Assembly (NCBI RefSeq): GCF_003201565.1
Contig: NZ_QJJP01000011.1
Location: 1 to 49,644, forward strand
Direction of reading: 5' to 3'
Source: Nitrosomonas sp. Nm84
GTDB taxonomy: Bacteria > Pseudomonadota > Gammaproteobacteria > Burkholderiales > Nitrosomonadaceae
Length of the DNA stretch: 49,644 bases
Every line of letters begins with the position of its first letter. Within the stretch, counting starts at the first letter, position 1. Shown here one piece after another: positions 1 to 7,525 of the stretch. The position numbers and the translations under genes are program-made. The notes beneath the pieces are model-generated. The model was given only the letters and a program-made list of their open reading frames with translations. It was not told where the DNA came from and searched no databases.

Positions 1-328
1 AGCCCGGTGTGGTCGGTGGCAGCATAAATAAACCGGGGCGCGATGCTGCGGTGACAAAGGGCACTTTGGACATATCAAAAGTGCCGCTGCCGGGGTTGGC
101 TGCTGCAGCCGCAGGAGCTGCCGGTGCTGCCGGTGTTGTAGCAGCGGGTGCGTTCGTGTCGGCTGGTTTTGCTGGGGCCGGATTGGTTGCATGTGCTTGG
201 AAAGCCAAACACATGCCTCCGATACAGCAGCAGAAACGATAGAACTGAAGTTGTATGCTTTTGACGCAATGCACTTTTAATTCAGCAAAGGATTTTGCTG
301 AGAAAGAAAAAATGCTGGATGAATTCAT
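1..328 (-). CDS. Secreted protein, N-terminal part (runs off left edge)
   Basis: The frame is open from an ATG at 328 to the window edge, giving 109 residues. The start has a strong Shine-Dalgarno AGGAGT seven bases upstream. The N-terminus is a long polar stretch of about 30 residues, then a hydrophobic segment ending in AFQAHA, which looks like a signal peptidase I site (cleavage before TNPAPAK). A linker of about 30 residues made almost only of Pro, Ala and Thr follows, and then ordinary sequence (GTFDMSKVPF...). The protein is therefore exported, with a flexible tether before its folded part. I do not recognise the family from this fragment; an outer-membrane barrel is possible but unproven. 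An Ala/Gly-rich ORF antisense to it (9-242, plus) is its shadow. Confidence 0.75.
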   Translation of the reverse strand, partial: MNSSSIFSFSAKSFAELKVHCVKSIQLQFYRFCCCIGGMCLAFQAHATNPAPAKPADTNAPAATTPAAPAAPAAAAANPGSGTFDMSKVPFVTAASRPGLFMLPPTTPG

Positions 329-422
329 TACGAAACTCCTGTTGTCTGGATTAATGCGATATTAATTACGCGGCGCAAAACATTTTTAATGGTATGGTGT
401 TGTTTTTCCTAAACGATCTAGG

Positions 423-474
423 TCGCATATTATATGCGATAACAATTTATCTTAAAGCATTGATTAAATGCTTT
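423..474. promoter_or_regulatory. Two palindromes in the leader of the secreted-protein gene
   Basis: A 17-base perfect palindrome (TCGCATAT-T-ATATGCGA, 423-439) is followed by an 8-bp stem with a 5-base loop (AAAGCATT / AATGCTTT, 454-474). Both lie between the predicted transcription start near 525 and the start codon at 328, so they would be in the 5' leader or be operators. Function is not known. Confidence 0.35.
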
Positions 475-517
475 TGCACTAATTATTTTGGCTTAAGTTT
501 GATTTCCTAATATGTTG

Positions 518-573
518 AATATCAAATGCATTTAATATCAGTTATATAAAAGGCTCGCATTGATAAATATCAA
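518..573 (-). promoter_or_regulatory. FNR/ANR-type box with class II promoter and overlapping dyad
   Basis: Positions 560-573 read TTGATAAATATCAA, a perfect TTGAT-N4-ATCAA site as bound by the FNR/ANR/DNR family. On the minus strand a TATTAA -10 hexamer (532-537) lies 32 bases from the centre of the box, the spacing of class II FNR promoters. A 22-base near-palindrome centred on ATGCAT (518-539) covers that -10 and would suit a repressor. The only gene it can serve is the secreted protein at 1-328 (minus). The region 329-660 holds no gene. Confidence 0.55.
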
Positions 574-660
574 CAAGGCGCACTTTGTTGTAAATTTGTT
601 ACACAGGAATTGTGTGTACTGTTTGCCAAGAATTTCAGCAAAAGATCAATTGAAATGATG

Positions 661-1521
661 TTAGAAGTGCGTTTTAACAGGTAACCCGAGTGCCTTGATT
701 TTTTCACCATAAGCGATTAACCAGGATTCACTGACTTGAGAAAGCTGTGGTGCTTCGGGTTGCAATGAAGGGCGTGCAATCCCATAGAGTAAAACACCCT
801 GTAGCAATACCCCATCATTTTTCAGGCTTTTGATGAAACCAAGATAAGCATCGATTTCTGATTCACTGGGTGGCTTTCCATTGATTTGAAACACGCAGGT
901 TTGTAACCAAGTGGGGCAGAGCGATGTCGCGATTTGCAGGTGATGGCGAATTTTTTTTAAGCTGATTGTCGTGTTATTGATGCGTTGCCTTTCTTCAGCT
1001 AATGCGCGATCAAACTTGAACCACACTTCGCCATTCAATTGCGCCATGTGCTGTAATCCGGCTTGTACGGATTGACGATGAATTAAGCTGCCGTTTGTGA
1101 TCAATACCAACTTCAAATTTTTTAGCACATCGAAGTCTTGTATTATGCTGCCGATCAATTCGATGACTTGTTCAAACTCTTTGGCGCTGGTCGGCTCACC
1201 ATTGCCTGATAAAGCGATATCGTGAATTTTTCTGGCTTCTGGTGGCACATGCCGATGCATGAAATCACCATTTACCAATTCATGCAGGAAAGACCGCAGT
1301 TCAGTTTCGAGTTTATCTAAGTCGATGCGCGGGGCGGAGCCGCGTTTAAGCTCAGGCACTTGGCAATAAACACAGCGCCAGTTACAGGCGTTGTTAGGAT
1401 TAAGATTGATACCAATGGAAACACCGCCTGCACGACGTGACACCACCGGATAAACATATGTCAATCCAGCACTATCACGACTGTGATCGGTCGTTTTCAA
1501 TCGGTCAGAATTTGATGGCAA
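661..1521 (-). CDS. Radical SAM protein (COG0731-like Fe-S oxidoreductase)
   Basis: A 286-residue protein with a CX3CX2C cluster motif at C46, C50 and C53 (ACNWRCVYCQ), preceded by a GINLNPN strand and followed by a SGNGEPT segment that fits the second SAM-binding strand. These mark a radical SAM enzyme that binds a 4Fe-4S cluster and S-adenosylmethionine. The overall form resembles COG0731-type proteins rather than QueE, although it is divergent from queD with only 46 bases between the starts. The start is a TTG at 1521; no ATG lies near the N-terminus, so the exact start is uncertain. The substrate is unknown. Confidence 0.75.
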   Translation of the reverse strand: MPSNSDRLKTTDHSRDSAGLTYVYPVVSRRAGGVSIGINLNPNNACNWRCVYCQVPELKRGSAPRIDLDKLETELRSFLHELVNGDFMHRHVPPEARKIHDIALSGNGEPTSAKEFEQVIELIGSIIQDFDVLKNLKLVLITNGSLIHRQSVQAGLQHMAQLNGEVWFKFDRALAEERQRINNTTISLKKIRHHLQIATSLCPTWLQTCVFQINGKPPSESEIDAYLGFIKSLKNDGVLLQGVLLYGIARPSLQPEAPQLSQVSESWLIAYGEKIKALGLPVKTHF

Positions 1522-1567
1522 TGTTACAATCCCATTTATTTATTTTGGCGCTATAGAAATAGTACGT

Positions 1568-2017
1568 ATGTTAATTACACGCAAACTGGAATTTGATGCG
1601 GGCCATCGCATTTCAACGCACAACAGCCAGTGTCGTCATCTGCATGGTCACCGCTACATGATCGAAATTACGCTATCCGGTAACATTATCGCTGATGAAG
1701 GTGTTGCGCAGCAAGGCATGGTGATGGATTTTTCCGAAGTGAAACAGATTGCAAAATCAGCATTGGTGGATCACTGGGATCATGCATTTCTGGTTTATTC
1801 CGGCGATACCAAAGTTTTGCAATTTTTACAGTCGATTGAAGATCATAAAACGGTTGTGCTGGATGTTCAGCCCACCGCGGAAAATCTCGCTTTGATTGCT
1901 TTTGATATTTTAGACGACGCTTATCAGGATATTTACGGCAATCATCTGCAATTAGAACGGGTACGTTTATTTGAAACACCGAACTGTTGGGCAGATGCAT
2001 TGCGTGGAACGCAATAA
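1568..2017 (+). CDS. queD: 6-carboxy-5,6,7,8-tetrahydropterin synthase QueD
   Basis: This 149-residue protein of the 6-pyruvoyl-tetrahydropterin synthase fold converts dihydroneopterin triphosphate to 6-carboxytetrahydropterin, an early step of queuosine (7-deazaguanine) synthesis in the cytoplasm. Zinc ligands are visible as H13 (FDAGHR), H26 and H28 (HLHGHR), and the catalytic cysteine as C22. DHAF, PTAEN and the C-terminal LFETPNCWA segment also match the family. Length is slightly above the bacterial norm of about 120 to 140. It is followed after 21 bases by the TatD gene, so the two are probably co-transcribed. No preQ1 riboswitch is seen upstream. Confidence 0.93.
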   Translation: MLITRKLEFDAGHRISTHNSQCRHLHGHRYMIEITLSGNIIADEGVAQQGMVMDFSEVKQIAKSALVDHWDHAFLVYSGDTKVLQFLQSIEDHKTVVLDVQPTAENLALIAFDILDDAYQDIYGNHLQLERVRLFETPNCWADALRGTQ

Positions 2018-2038
2018 TTTTTTGAAGACTTAATAGCT

Positions 2039-2824
2039 ATGTTCATTGATTCACATTGTCATCTTGATTTTCCTGATCTCGCCAAAGATCTGGATGGACT
2101 GCTGCATAATATGCAGGAAAATCAAGTGACGCATGCATTGTGTGTAAGCGTTAACTTGCCCGATTTTCCCCGAGTCCGGGCATTGGCGGAAGCCCATGAA
2201 AATTTGTTTGCTTCAGTTGGCGTGCATCCTGACTATGAAGATCAGATCGAACCGCACGCGGATCAACTTGCCGAGTTGGCCAAGCATCCTAAGGTCATTG
2301 CCATCGGTGAAACCGGGTTGGATTACTTTCGCTTGCAAGGTGATTTGGAATGGCAACGGGAGCGTTTTCGCCAGCACATCCGTGCAGCGCGAAAAGTAAA
2401 TAAACCATTGATCATTCATACGCGCTCAGCCGCTGCGGATACGTTACGGATTATGCAAGAAGAAGGTGCTGATGACGTGGGCGGAGTGATGCATTGCTTT
2501 ACCGAAAGCTGGGAAGTTGCGCAGCAGGCGATTGCAATGAATTTTTATATTTCTTTCTCAGGCATCGTGACATTTAAAAATGCCGTGACTTTAAAAGAAG
2601 TCGCCAAGAATATCCGCCTGGATAGAATGCTGATCGAGACAGATTCGCCCTATCTGGCACCAGTGCCATTTCGTGGTAAATTAAACCAGCCTGCATTTGT
2701 GTGCCATGTGGCTGAAGAGATTGCGCGCCTACGTGGCGCTGAATTAGAAGAGATTGCAATAGCGACTACGGATAATTTTTTTAACTGTTTTAGAGTATCC
2801 AAAAATGGGCTATATGCTAGTTAA
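2039..2824 (+). CDS. tatD: TatD-family metal-dependent hydrolase (YcfH-like)
   Basis: A 261-residue TIM-barrel amidohydrolase with the family's metal-binding marks: DSHCHLD at residues 4-10, GETGLDY near residue 93, IIHTR, MHCF and ETDSPYLAP near the C-terminus. Family members act as metal-dependent 3'-5' exonucleases or deoxyribonucleases; YcfH-type proteins are common beside housekeeping genes. The stop overlaps the start of the ankyrin gene by 20 bases, which implies translational coupling. The start ATG is the first codon of the conserved FIDSHCH block, so no earlier start is needed. Confidence 0.93.
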   Translation: MFIDSHCHLDFPDLAKDLDGLLHNMQENQVTHALCVSVNLPDFPRVRALAEAHENLFASVGVHPDYEDQIEPHADQLAELAKHPKVIAIGETGLDYFRLQGDLEWQRERFRQHIRAARKVNKPLIIHTRSAAADTLRIMQEEGADDVGGVMHCFTESWEVAQQAIAMNFYISFSGIVTFKNAVTLKEVAKNIRLDRMLIETDSPYLAPVPFRGKLNQPAFVCHVAEEIARLRGAELEEIAIATTDNFFNCFRVSKNGLYAS

Positions 2825-3458
2825 ACTCCGTCTTTCGCTGATGGTTGTCATCATGCTCTTTTACTTACCACTTGATGCTTCCGCCGGGATTCAAGAGGAT
2901 TTAATTTTGGCGATAGAAAAGGGAAATTTATATCAGGTATCCGAGCTACTTAAAAAAGGTGCTAATCCGGATGTGCCGAATAGCGAGGGATACACGCCAT
3001 TGATGATGGCTGCGCAGACTAAGAATTTGAGACTTGCTGAGTTGCTAATGGATGTGGGGGCCAAGCTGGATATCCGCAACAAGTATGGTGAAACGGCGGT
3101 CATGTTGGCCAGCTATAACGGTCAAACCGAAATGGTGCGATTACTCTATACCAAAGGTGCGAAAATTAATCATAGTGGCTGGAATCCCTTGCTGTATGCG
3201 GCTTCCAACGGGCACTCTGACACCATTCGATTGCTCTTGACCAGCGACGCCGATATTAATTCGGTTTCGGATAATGGCACTACGCCATTGATGATGGCAG
3301 TCAGGGGAAATCATGAGGATGCGGTGTCATTGCTGCTTCACAACGGCGCAGATCCGGGTATTAAAAATGAGCAGGGTGACAATGCGCTCGATTGGGCGGA
3401 AAAAAGAGACCATCAAAGTATCGTGAAATTACTTAAAAGCCATGGTGCGACGCAATAA
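2805..3458 (+). CDS. Periplasmic ankyrin-repeat protein
   Basis: A 217-residue protein with a signal peptide (hydrophobic core VVIMLFYLPL, likely cleavage after DASA) followed by about six ankyrin repeats that fill residues 30 to 214, with recurring G-x-TPLMxAA and LLLxxGAD patterns. Ankyrin repeats bind other proteins; export suggests a periplasmic partner. The start could be ATG 2805 or ATG 2814 (three residues shorter); either overlaps the end of tatD, so translation is probably coupled. The partner cannot be predicted from the context. Confidence 0.85.
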   Translation: MGYMLVKLRLSLMVVIMLFYLPLDASAGIQEDLILAIEKGNLYQVSELLKKGANPDVPNSEGYTPLMMAAQTKNLRLAELLMDVGAKLDIRNKYGETAVMLASYNGQTEMVRLLYTKGAKINHSGWNPLLYAASNGHSDTIRLLLTSDADINSVSDNGTTPLMMAVRGNHEDAVSLLLHNGADPGIKNEQGDNALDWAEKRDHQSIVKLLKSHGATQ

Positions 3459-3494
3459 ATCTGATCAGCGTTTTTTCCTGCCAAGGTTTTAGCA

Positions 3495-4235
3495 ATGCGA
3501 TCCCTGCATGGAAAAGTCGCCATCGTTACCGGATCGTCACGGGGAATCGGCGCGGAGATTGCGTTTGCGCTAGCCAGTGCTGGAGCAAAAGTAGTCATCA
3601 ATTATGTAGAGAATAAGCCAGCGGCCGACAAAGTATGCGCGGCGATTTCCGGCACCGGCGGGGAATGCGTGGCGGTGCAAGCTGATATCAGCGATCCGAT
3701 TGCGGTGCGTAGGCTATTTGATACCACTTCCGAATATTTTAAGCAGATTGATATTCTCGTGAATAATGCCGGAATCCTGCTGTTTAAGGAAATAGCCGAC
3801 ATTCAGGATGATGAATTCAATCGTATTGTCGATGTGAATTTCAAGAGCGTTTTTTACACGCTACGTGAAGCAACGACAAAGCTTGCGGATCATGGGCGCG
3901 TGGTGAATATTTCCAGTACGGTGACGCGGATGATGTTGCCCAAGTACGGTGCATATGCCGCAACCAAAGCTGCCGTGGAGCAATTGACGCGAATTTTCGC
4001 CCGTGAAATGGGCAAACGAGGAATCACCGCCAATACGGTTTCACCGGGACCGGTCGATACGGAATTGTTTCGTGCGGGGAAAACCGCAGCGGATATTGAA
4101 CGCATGGCGACTATGGCTGCATTGGGACGGATTGGTGCAGCCAGCGATATCGCCAAAGTGGTATTGTTTCTGGTCAGTGACGAAGCCTGTTGGGTGACAG
4201 GGCAGGATATTGGCGTCAATGGCGGAATTATTTAA
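3495..4235 (+). CDS. Short-chain dehydrogenase/reductase
   Basis: A classical SDR of 246 residues, the usual length. The NAD(P)-binding TGSSRGIG glycine motif is at 12-19, NNAG at 90-93, and the active-site triad is S141, Y154 and K158 (YAATK). The C-terminal VSPGPVDTE and WVTGQDIGVNGG segments are typical of the FabG-like branch. Substrate is unknown: a ketoreductase acting on an acyl or small carbonyl substrate is likely. It sits 21 bases before alanine dehydrogenase on the same strand, which suggests one transcript but no shared pathway is obvious. Confidence 0.88.
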   Translation: MRSLHGKVAIVTGSSRGIGAEIAFALASAGAKVVINYVENKPAADKVCAAISGTGGECVAVQADISDPIAVRRLFDTTSEYFKQIDILVNNAGILLFKEIADIQDDEFNRIVDVNFKSVFYTLREATTKLADHGRVVNISSTVTRMMLPKYGAYAATKAAVEQLTRIFAREMGKRGITANTVSPGPVDTELFRAGKTAADIERMATMAALGRIGAASDIAKVVLFLVSDEACWVTGQDIGVNGGII

Positions 4236-4256
4236 CAGATAGGAATGGAGAATCAG

Positions 4257-5369
4257 ATGCGTATCGGCGTGCCTAAGGAGATTAAAATTCATGAATCCCG
4301 CGTGGGGCTGACGCCTACGGCGGTGCGTGAACTGGTTGCGCATGGTCATCACGTGATGATGCAGAAGAATGCCGGATTTCAGATTGATTTAGGCGATGAT
4401 AAATATTTGAGCGCAGGTGCAGAGATCGTTGAAACACCGCAGGAGATTTATGCCAGAGCTGACTTCATCGTCAAAGTAAAAGAGCCGCAGCCATCAGAGA
4501 TTCCATTGTTGCGCGAAGGACAGGTGTTATTTACTTATCTGCATCTTGCGCCTGATCCTGTGCAAGCCAAAGGTTTGATGGATTCCGGCTGTATTGCCAT
4601 TGCTTACGAAACGGTGACCGATAGCTACGGGGGCTTACCGCTGCTGGCACCGATGAGCGAAGTGGCCGGTCGCATGGCGATTCAAGCAGGTGCGCACGCG
4701 CTGGAATTGGATCAGGGAGGTCGCGGCATGCTGCTTGGTGGCGTATCCGGCGTACCTGCTGCGCGCGTCGTGGTTATTGGCGGCGGTGTTGTCGGGACTA
4801 ATGCGGCGCGTGTAGCCATGGGGGTAGAAGCCCATGTCACGGTATTGGATAAATCCATTCACCGGCTGCAACAGTTGGATTTTCAGTATGGTTCAAGGAT
4901 TAATACCGTTTTCTCGACAGTGGATGCATTGGAAGAGTATGTCGCTACAGCAGATTTGGTCATTGGCGCGGTGCTGATTCCAGGAGCGGCAGCACCTAAG
5001 CTGGTCAGCCGTGAATTGGTTAGTCGGATGAATCGTGGTGCTGTGCTGGTTGATGTTGCGATTGATCAGGGTGGCTGCTTTGCCACCTCCAAACCCACGA
5101 CATTGGCAGACCCCATTTTTACCGTGGATGGCGTAGTGCATTATTGTGTTTCCAACATGCCCGGTGCAGTCGCGCGTACTTCCACTTTCGCACTCAATAA
5201 CGCTACCTTACCGTTTGTGCTGGCGTTGGCTAATAAAGGTTACCAGAAAGCACTGGTGGATGATGTGCATTTGCGCAGTGGCCTGAATATTTATCGAGGA
5301 CGACTGGCGCATGAGGCGGTAGCGCAAGCGCTGGGACTGATGTATGTACCCGCGATGGATATGCTGTGA
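4257..5369 (+). CDS. ald: Alanine dehydrogenase
   Basis: NAD-dependent enzyme that interconverts L-alanine with pyruvate and ammonia. At 370 residues it has the family's usual size. Substrate-binding K75 (VKVKEPQ) and H96 (YLHLAPDP) are in place, as is the dinucleotide-binding VVIGGGVVG and the [15 protein letters not shown] block. I chose ATG 4257 over ATG 4245 because a GGAG lies seven bases before 4257 and the conserved N-terminus [10 protein letters not shown] starts there. In an ammonia-dependent organism the enzyme could assimilate or release ammonia through alanine, but that is inference. Confidence 0.93.
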   Translation: MRIGVPKEIKIHESRVGLTPTAVRELVAHGHHVMMQKNAGFQIDLGDDKYLSAGAEIVETPQEIYARADFIVKVKEPQPSEIPLLREGQVLFTYLHLAPDPVQAKGLMDSGCIAIAYETVTDSYGGLPLLAPMSEVAGRMAIQAGAHALELDQGGRGMLLGGVSGVPAARVVVIGGGVVGTNAARVAMGVEAHVTVLDKSIHRLQQLDFQYGSRINTVFSTVDALEEYVATADLVIGAVLIPGAAAPKLVSRELVSRMNRGAVLVDVAIDQGGCFATSKPTTLADPIFTVDGVVHYCVSNMPGAVARTSTFALNNATLPFVLALANKGYQKALVDDVHLRSGLNIYRGRLAHEAVAQALGLMYVPAMDML

Positions 5370-5532
5370 CTGTAAAATTAGCATTACCGTCAGACGTTCC
5401 GCATGACGGCACCGGCAGTATTTAAAGGAACCATCCACTTCGTGCTCTTATGCTTTTCTTGTCATCTAATCGTTATTGATCATACGGTTGATATTGCACG
5501 TAGAATCATGGTCTTTCTTAGCGAATACAATG

Positions 5533-6783
5533 TTAAGAAGGTTGTGGAGGCACCTTTATCCATTCCCCTGAGCATTGCTTCACATTGGGATAATATCCTT
5601 CAGGATTACGGCAATAATACCAGTAATTATTTCTTTGCACGGGCGGGGCAGGGCGGGAAACAGTATTCTGCTGGATATAGGTTGGTCTAGGCGGTACAAG
5701 CGCCACTGGTGATGCTAATACTGGAGCACTTACAACTCCCACAGGATAACCGCCTAATGGATAATAGCTTTCAAAACGGCGATAGGGACCAAAAGCAAAA
5801 TTGTTATAGAAGCCGATGCCTCCCCAGTTATTGTAAAAACCGAAGCTGTTAAAGGGCGCAAAACCATAATAACCAAAACCGCCAAATGGACCAAAAGGAC
5901 TAAATGGGCCAAATCCAAAACCGAGTCCGAGGCCCACCCCTACCCCTAAGCCGAATCCATCATGATGGTGATGGCCGTGATGGTGATTCCAGTTGTTGTT
6001 CGGATCAGAGTTATTGTTGTTGCCAGCATTCTGATCTGTCTGAATATTATTTTGGATGTTAACATTCTGAGCGGTAGAACCATCTTGAGTGGTTCCGCTA
6101 CTCTGTGCCGCTTGATCGGTTGTGGTAGATTCATTGTTCTGAGCTGCTTGATCATTCGGAGTGTTGGAATTTTCAGTGGCAGCATCGTGATTTGAATCAG
6201 TATTATTCTGGTTGTCGGCGTTTTGAACAGAAGGATTATCCTGAGTGGTTCCATTGTTCAGCGTCGATGACCCGGTCTCGGCAGATTCATTGCTTTGGGT
6301 TGTCAAATTATCCTGCAGAGGCTCTGATGCGCTTTCTTGTCCTTGCGCAGACTCGATACCTTGGCCAGAATTATTATCTATTCCAGAATCGTTTGGTTGG
6401 TTAAACTCACCGGTTTGATTAAAGTCGTTTCCCTGATTGGGATCATTGGAGAATCCAGAGTTTTCTTGTGGATCAAACCCATCGTCTGGGTAGAAGGCAT
6501 CGCTTTGATCGAAATCACCTGGGTCGTAACCACCGCTGAAGTCATTACCTTGGTCGTAATAGTTGCCAGAATCAAAGCTGCCTCCGTCATAACCACTACC
6601 ATCAAAGCCGCCTCCATCATAACCACCGCCATCATAGCCACCACCATCAAAACCGCCTCCATCAAAGCCGCCGCCATCGAAGCCACCTCCGTCGCCACCT
6701 CCATCTCCGTCGGCTTTCACGAGACTTGCTGAAAATAATCCACACAGAGCGATAGCTATGCATGTTAATTTAAATTTTTTCAT
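5533..6783 (-). CDS. Secreted low-complexity protein with C-terminal YWYYC domain
   Basis: A 416-residue protein in four parts: a signal peptide (cleavage likely after SLVKA); about 50 residues of DGGGFDGGG/YDGGG repeats; about 180 residues rich in Asn, Gln, Ser and Thr; a His cluster (NHHHGHHHHD) and a Gly/Phe-rich GFGLGVGVG stretch. The last 45 residues are ordinary, with YWYYCRNPEGYYP and a second cysteine (KQCSGEW). That C-terminal motif recurs in small secreted proteins of proteobacteria, often behind low-complexity segments. Function is unknown; cell-envelope or metal binding is possible. SD GGGAG precedes the ATG. The repeats explain the many antisense ORFs here. Confidence 0.8.
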   Translation of the reverse strand: MKKFKLTCIAIALCGLFSASLVKADGDGGGDGGGFDGGGFDGGGFDGGGYDGGGYDGGGFDGSGYDGGSFDSGNYYDQGNDFSGGYDPGDFDQSDAFYPDDGFDPQENSGFSNDPNQGNDFNQTGEFNQPNDSGIDNNSGQGIESAQGQESASEPLQDNLTTQSNESAETGSSTLNNGTTQDNPSVQNADNQNNTDSNHDAATENSNTPNDQAAQNNESTTTDQAAQSSGTTQDGSTAQNVNIQNNIQTDQNAGNNNNSDPNNNWNHHHGHHHHDGFGLGVGVGLGLGFGFGPFSPFGPFGGFGYYGFAPFNSFGFYNNWGGIGFYNNFAFGPYRRFESYYPLGGYPVGVVSAPVLASPVALVPPRPTYIQQNTVSRPAPPVQRNNYWYYCRNPEGYYPNVKQCSGEWIKVPPQPS

Positions 6784-7161
6784 ATCTCCCTCGCCTCAAG
6801 ATTTTATACTAGTTGTTATCATATAGAGGAGAATCTGAATAGATACTGAATGAGAAGCAGGGTTTGCGGGTGAAAATTTCGGAGCTAGTGGGTATTTCGT
6901 GTCGACGGTGAAGCTGGATGGTCAGATGATCTGAATGTGTAAACGAGAAAGCAGGAAGATGAACGCGATGATCAGTTGAAACTAAGTATATAAATGTCGC
7001 TTCAACGGTGCGCAAAAATTTCTTTGATAAACTTTGGCAATACACCCCCGTTTTGCCGGAGGCGGCTTAACTTAATTTCAATTTTGTTCTGTAATACGCG
7101 TTATCAACAACAAGAATTACGCGTATTACAGTTACCATTAACAGAAATTTACTGAATAAAT
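6784..7161. other. Gene-free region with a hairpin near its right end
   Basis: This 378-base stretch lies between the start of the low-complexity protein and the end of the SbtB-like gene, both on the minus strand. It should contain the promoter of the former. No ORF in it has a convincing start or protein character. The only clear structure is the inverted repeat at 7089-7131. Confidence 0.5.
7089..7131. terminator. 13-bp perfect inverted repeat after sbtB
   Basis: CTGTAATACGCGT (7089-7101) and its exact complement ACGCGTATTACAG (7119-7131) are separated by 17 bases. It lies 30 bases past the stop of the SbtB-like gene, so it may form a transcript-ending or mRNA-protecting hairpin. No T-run follows on either strand, so a classical intrinsic terminator is doubtful and a protein-binding site is an alternative. 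Confidence 0.45.
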
Positions 7162-7479
7162 TTAGTATGAAACAGCAGGCCCTTCAACCCATTGGCAATC
7201 TGAAATCAGACACATGCCGCCTAAGCCTTTCATTGCCGGTCTTAGTTCGTTAAGTACTTTCTGTGCTTGTTCATTTTTACATGCAAGAATAACTACAACA
7301 TTCTCGTCTGTCAGGAATACATCATCAGGATTCCGTGCGCCTCGCGATCCATATCCACTTGCATTTTTAATGACAGTATATCCGCGTACTTCACTTCTTT
7401 CCAACAGGTCCATTAATTGTTCGAGCTGTTCTATTCCGATGACAATCTCGAATCTTTTCATTGCTATTGTATTATTCAT
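7162..7479 (-). CDS. sbtB: PII-like regulator SbtB of bicarbonate transport
   Basis: A 105-residue protein of PII-like size and fold pattern (KRFEIVIGIEQLEQLMDLLE... strand-helix opening, a YGSRGARN loop in the T-loop place, VVVILACKNEQAQKVLNEL as the second strand-helix). It follows the SbtA-type transporter by 46 bases on the same strand. In cyanobacteria SbtB binds adenyl nucleotides and gates SbtA; the same role is inferred here. I keep the ATG at 7479 because TGGAAA sits upstream of it and nothing similar precedes the ATG six codons later. The assignment leans heavily on the neighbour. Confidence 0.78.
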   Translation of the reverse strand: MNNTIAMKRFEIVIGIEQLEQLMDLLERSEVRGYTVIKNASGYGSRGARNPDDVFLTDENVVVILACKNEQAQKVLNELRPAMKGLGGMCLISDCQWVEGPAVSY

Positions 7480-7525
7480 AAGTCATTTCCAGGAAGATCA
7501 ATCATTAAATAAAATGTAATAATTT

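Noticed and set aside
9..242. Plus-strand Ala/Gly-rich ORF of 77 residues
   Set aside because: It starts at GTG, has no ribosome site, and is the antisense of the Pro/Ala tether of the minus-strand secreted protein, which has a strong start and signal peptide.
5387..5409. Possible terminator after ald (CCGTCA / TGACGG)
   Set aside because: Only six base pairs with an 11-base loop and no T-run.
5403..5690. Plus-strand ORF of 95 residues behind ald
   Set aside because: Its second half is antisense to the conserved YWYYC end of the low-complexity protein and its first half has no recognisable character or ribosome site.
6590..6700. Short regular repeats resembling a CRISPR array
   Set aside because: They are codon repeats for DGGGF/YDGGG in a coding frame, without spacers of unrelated sequence.
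6809..7045. Minus-strand ORF of 78 residues
   Set aside because: Arbitrary composition, no good start and no neighbour logic; kept as gene-free region.
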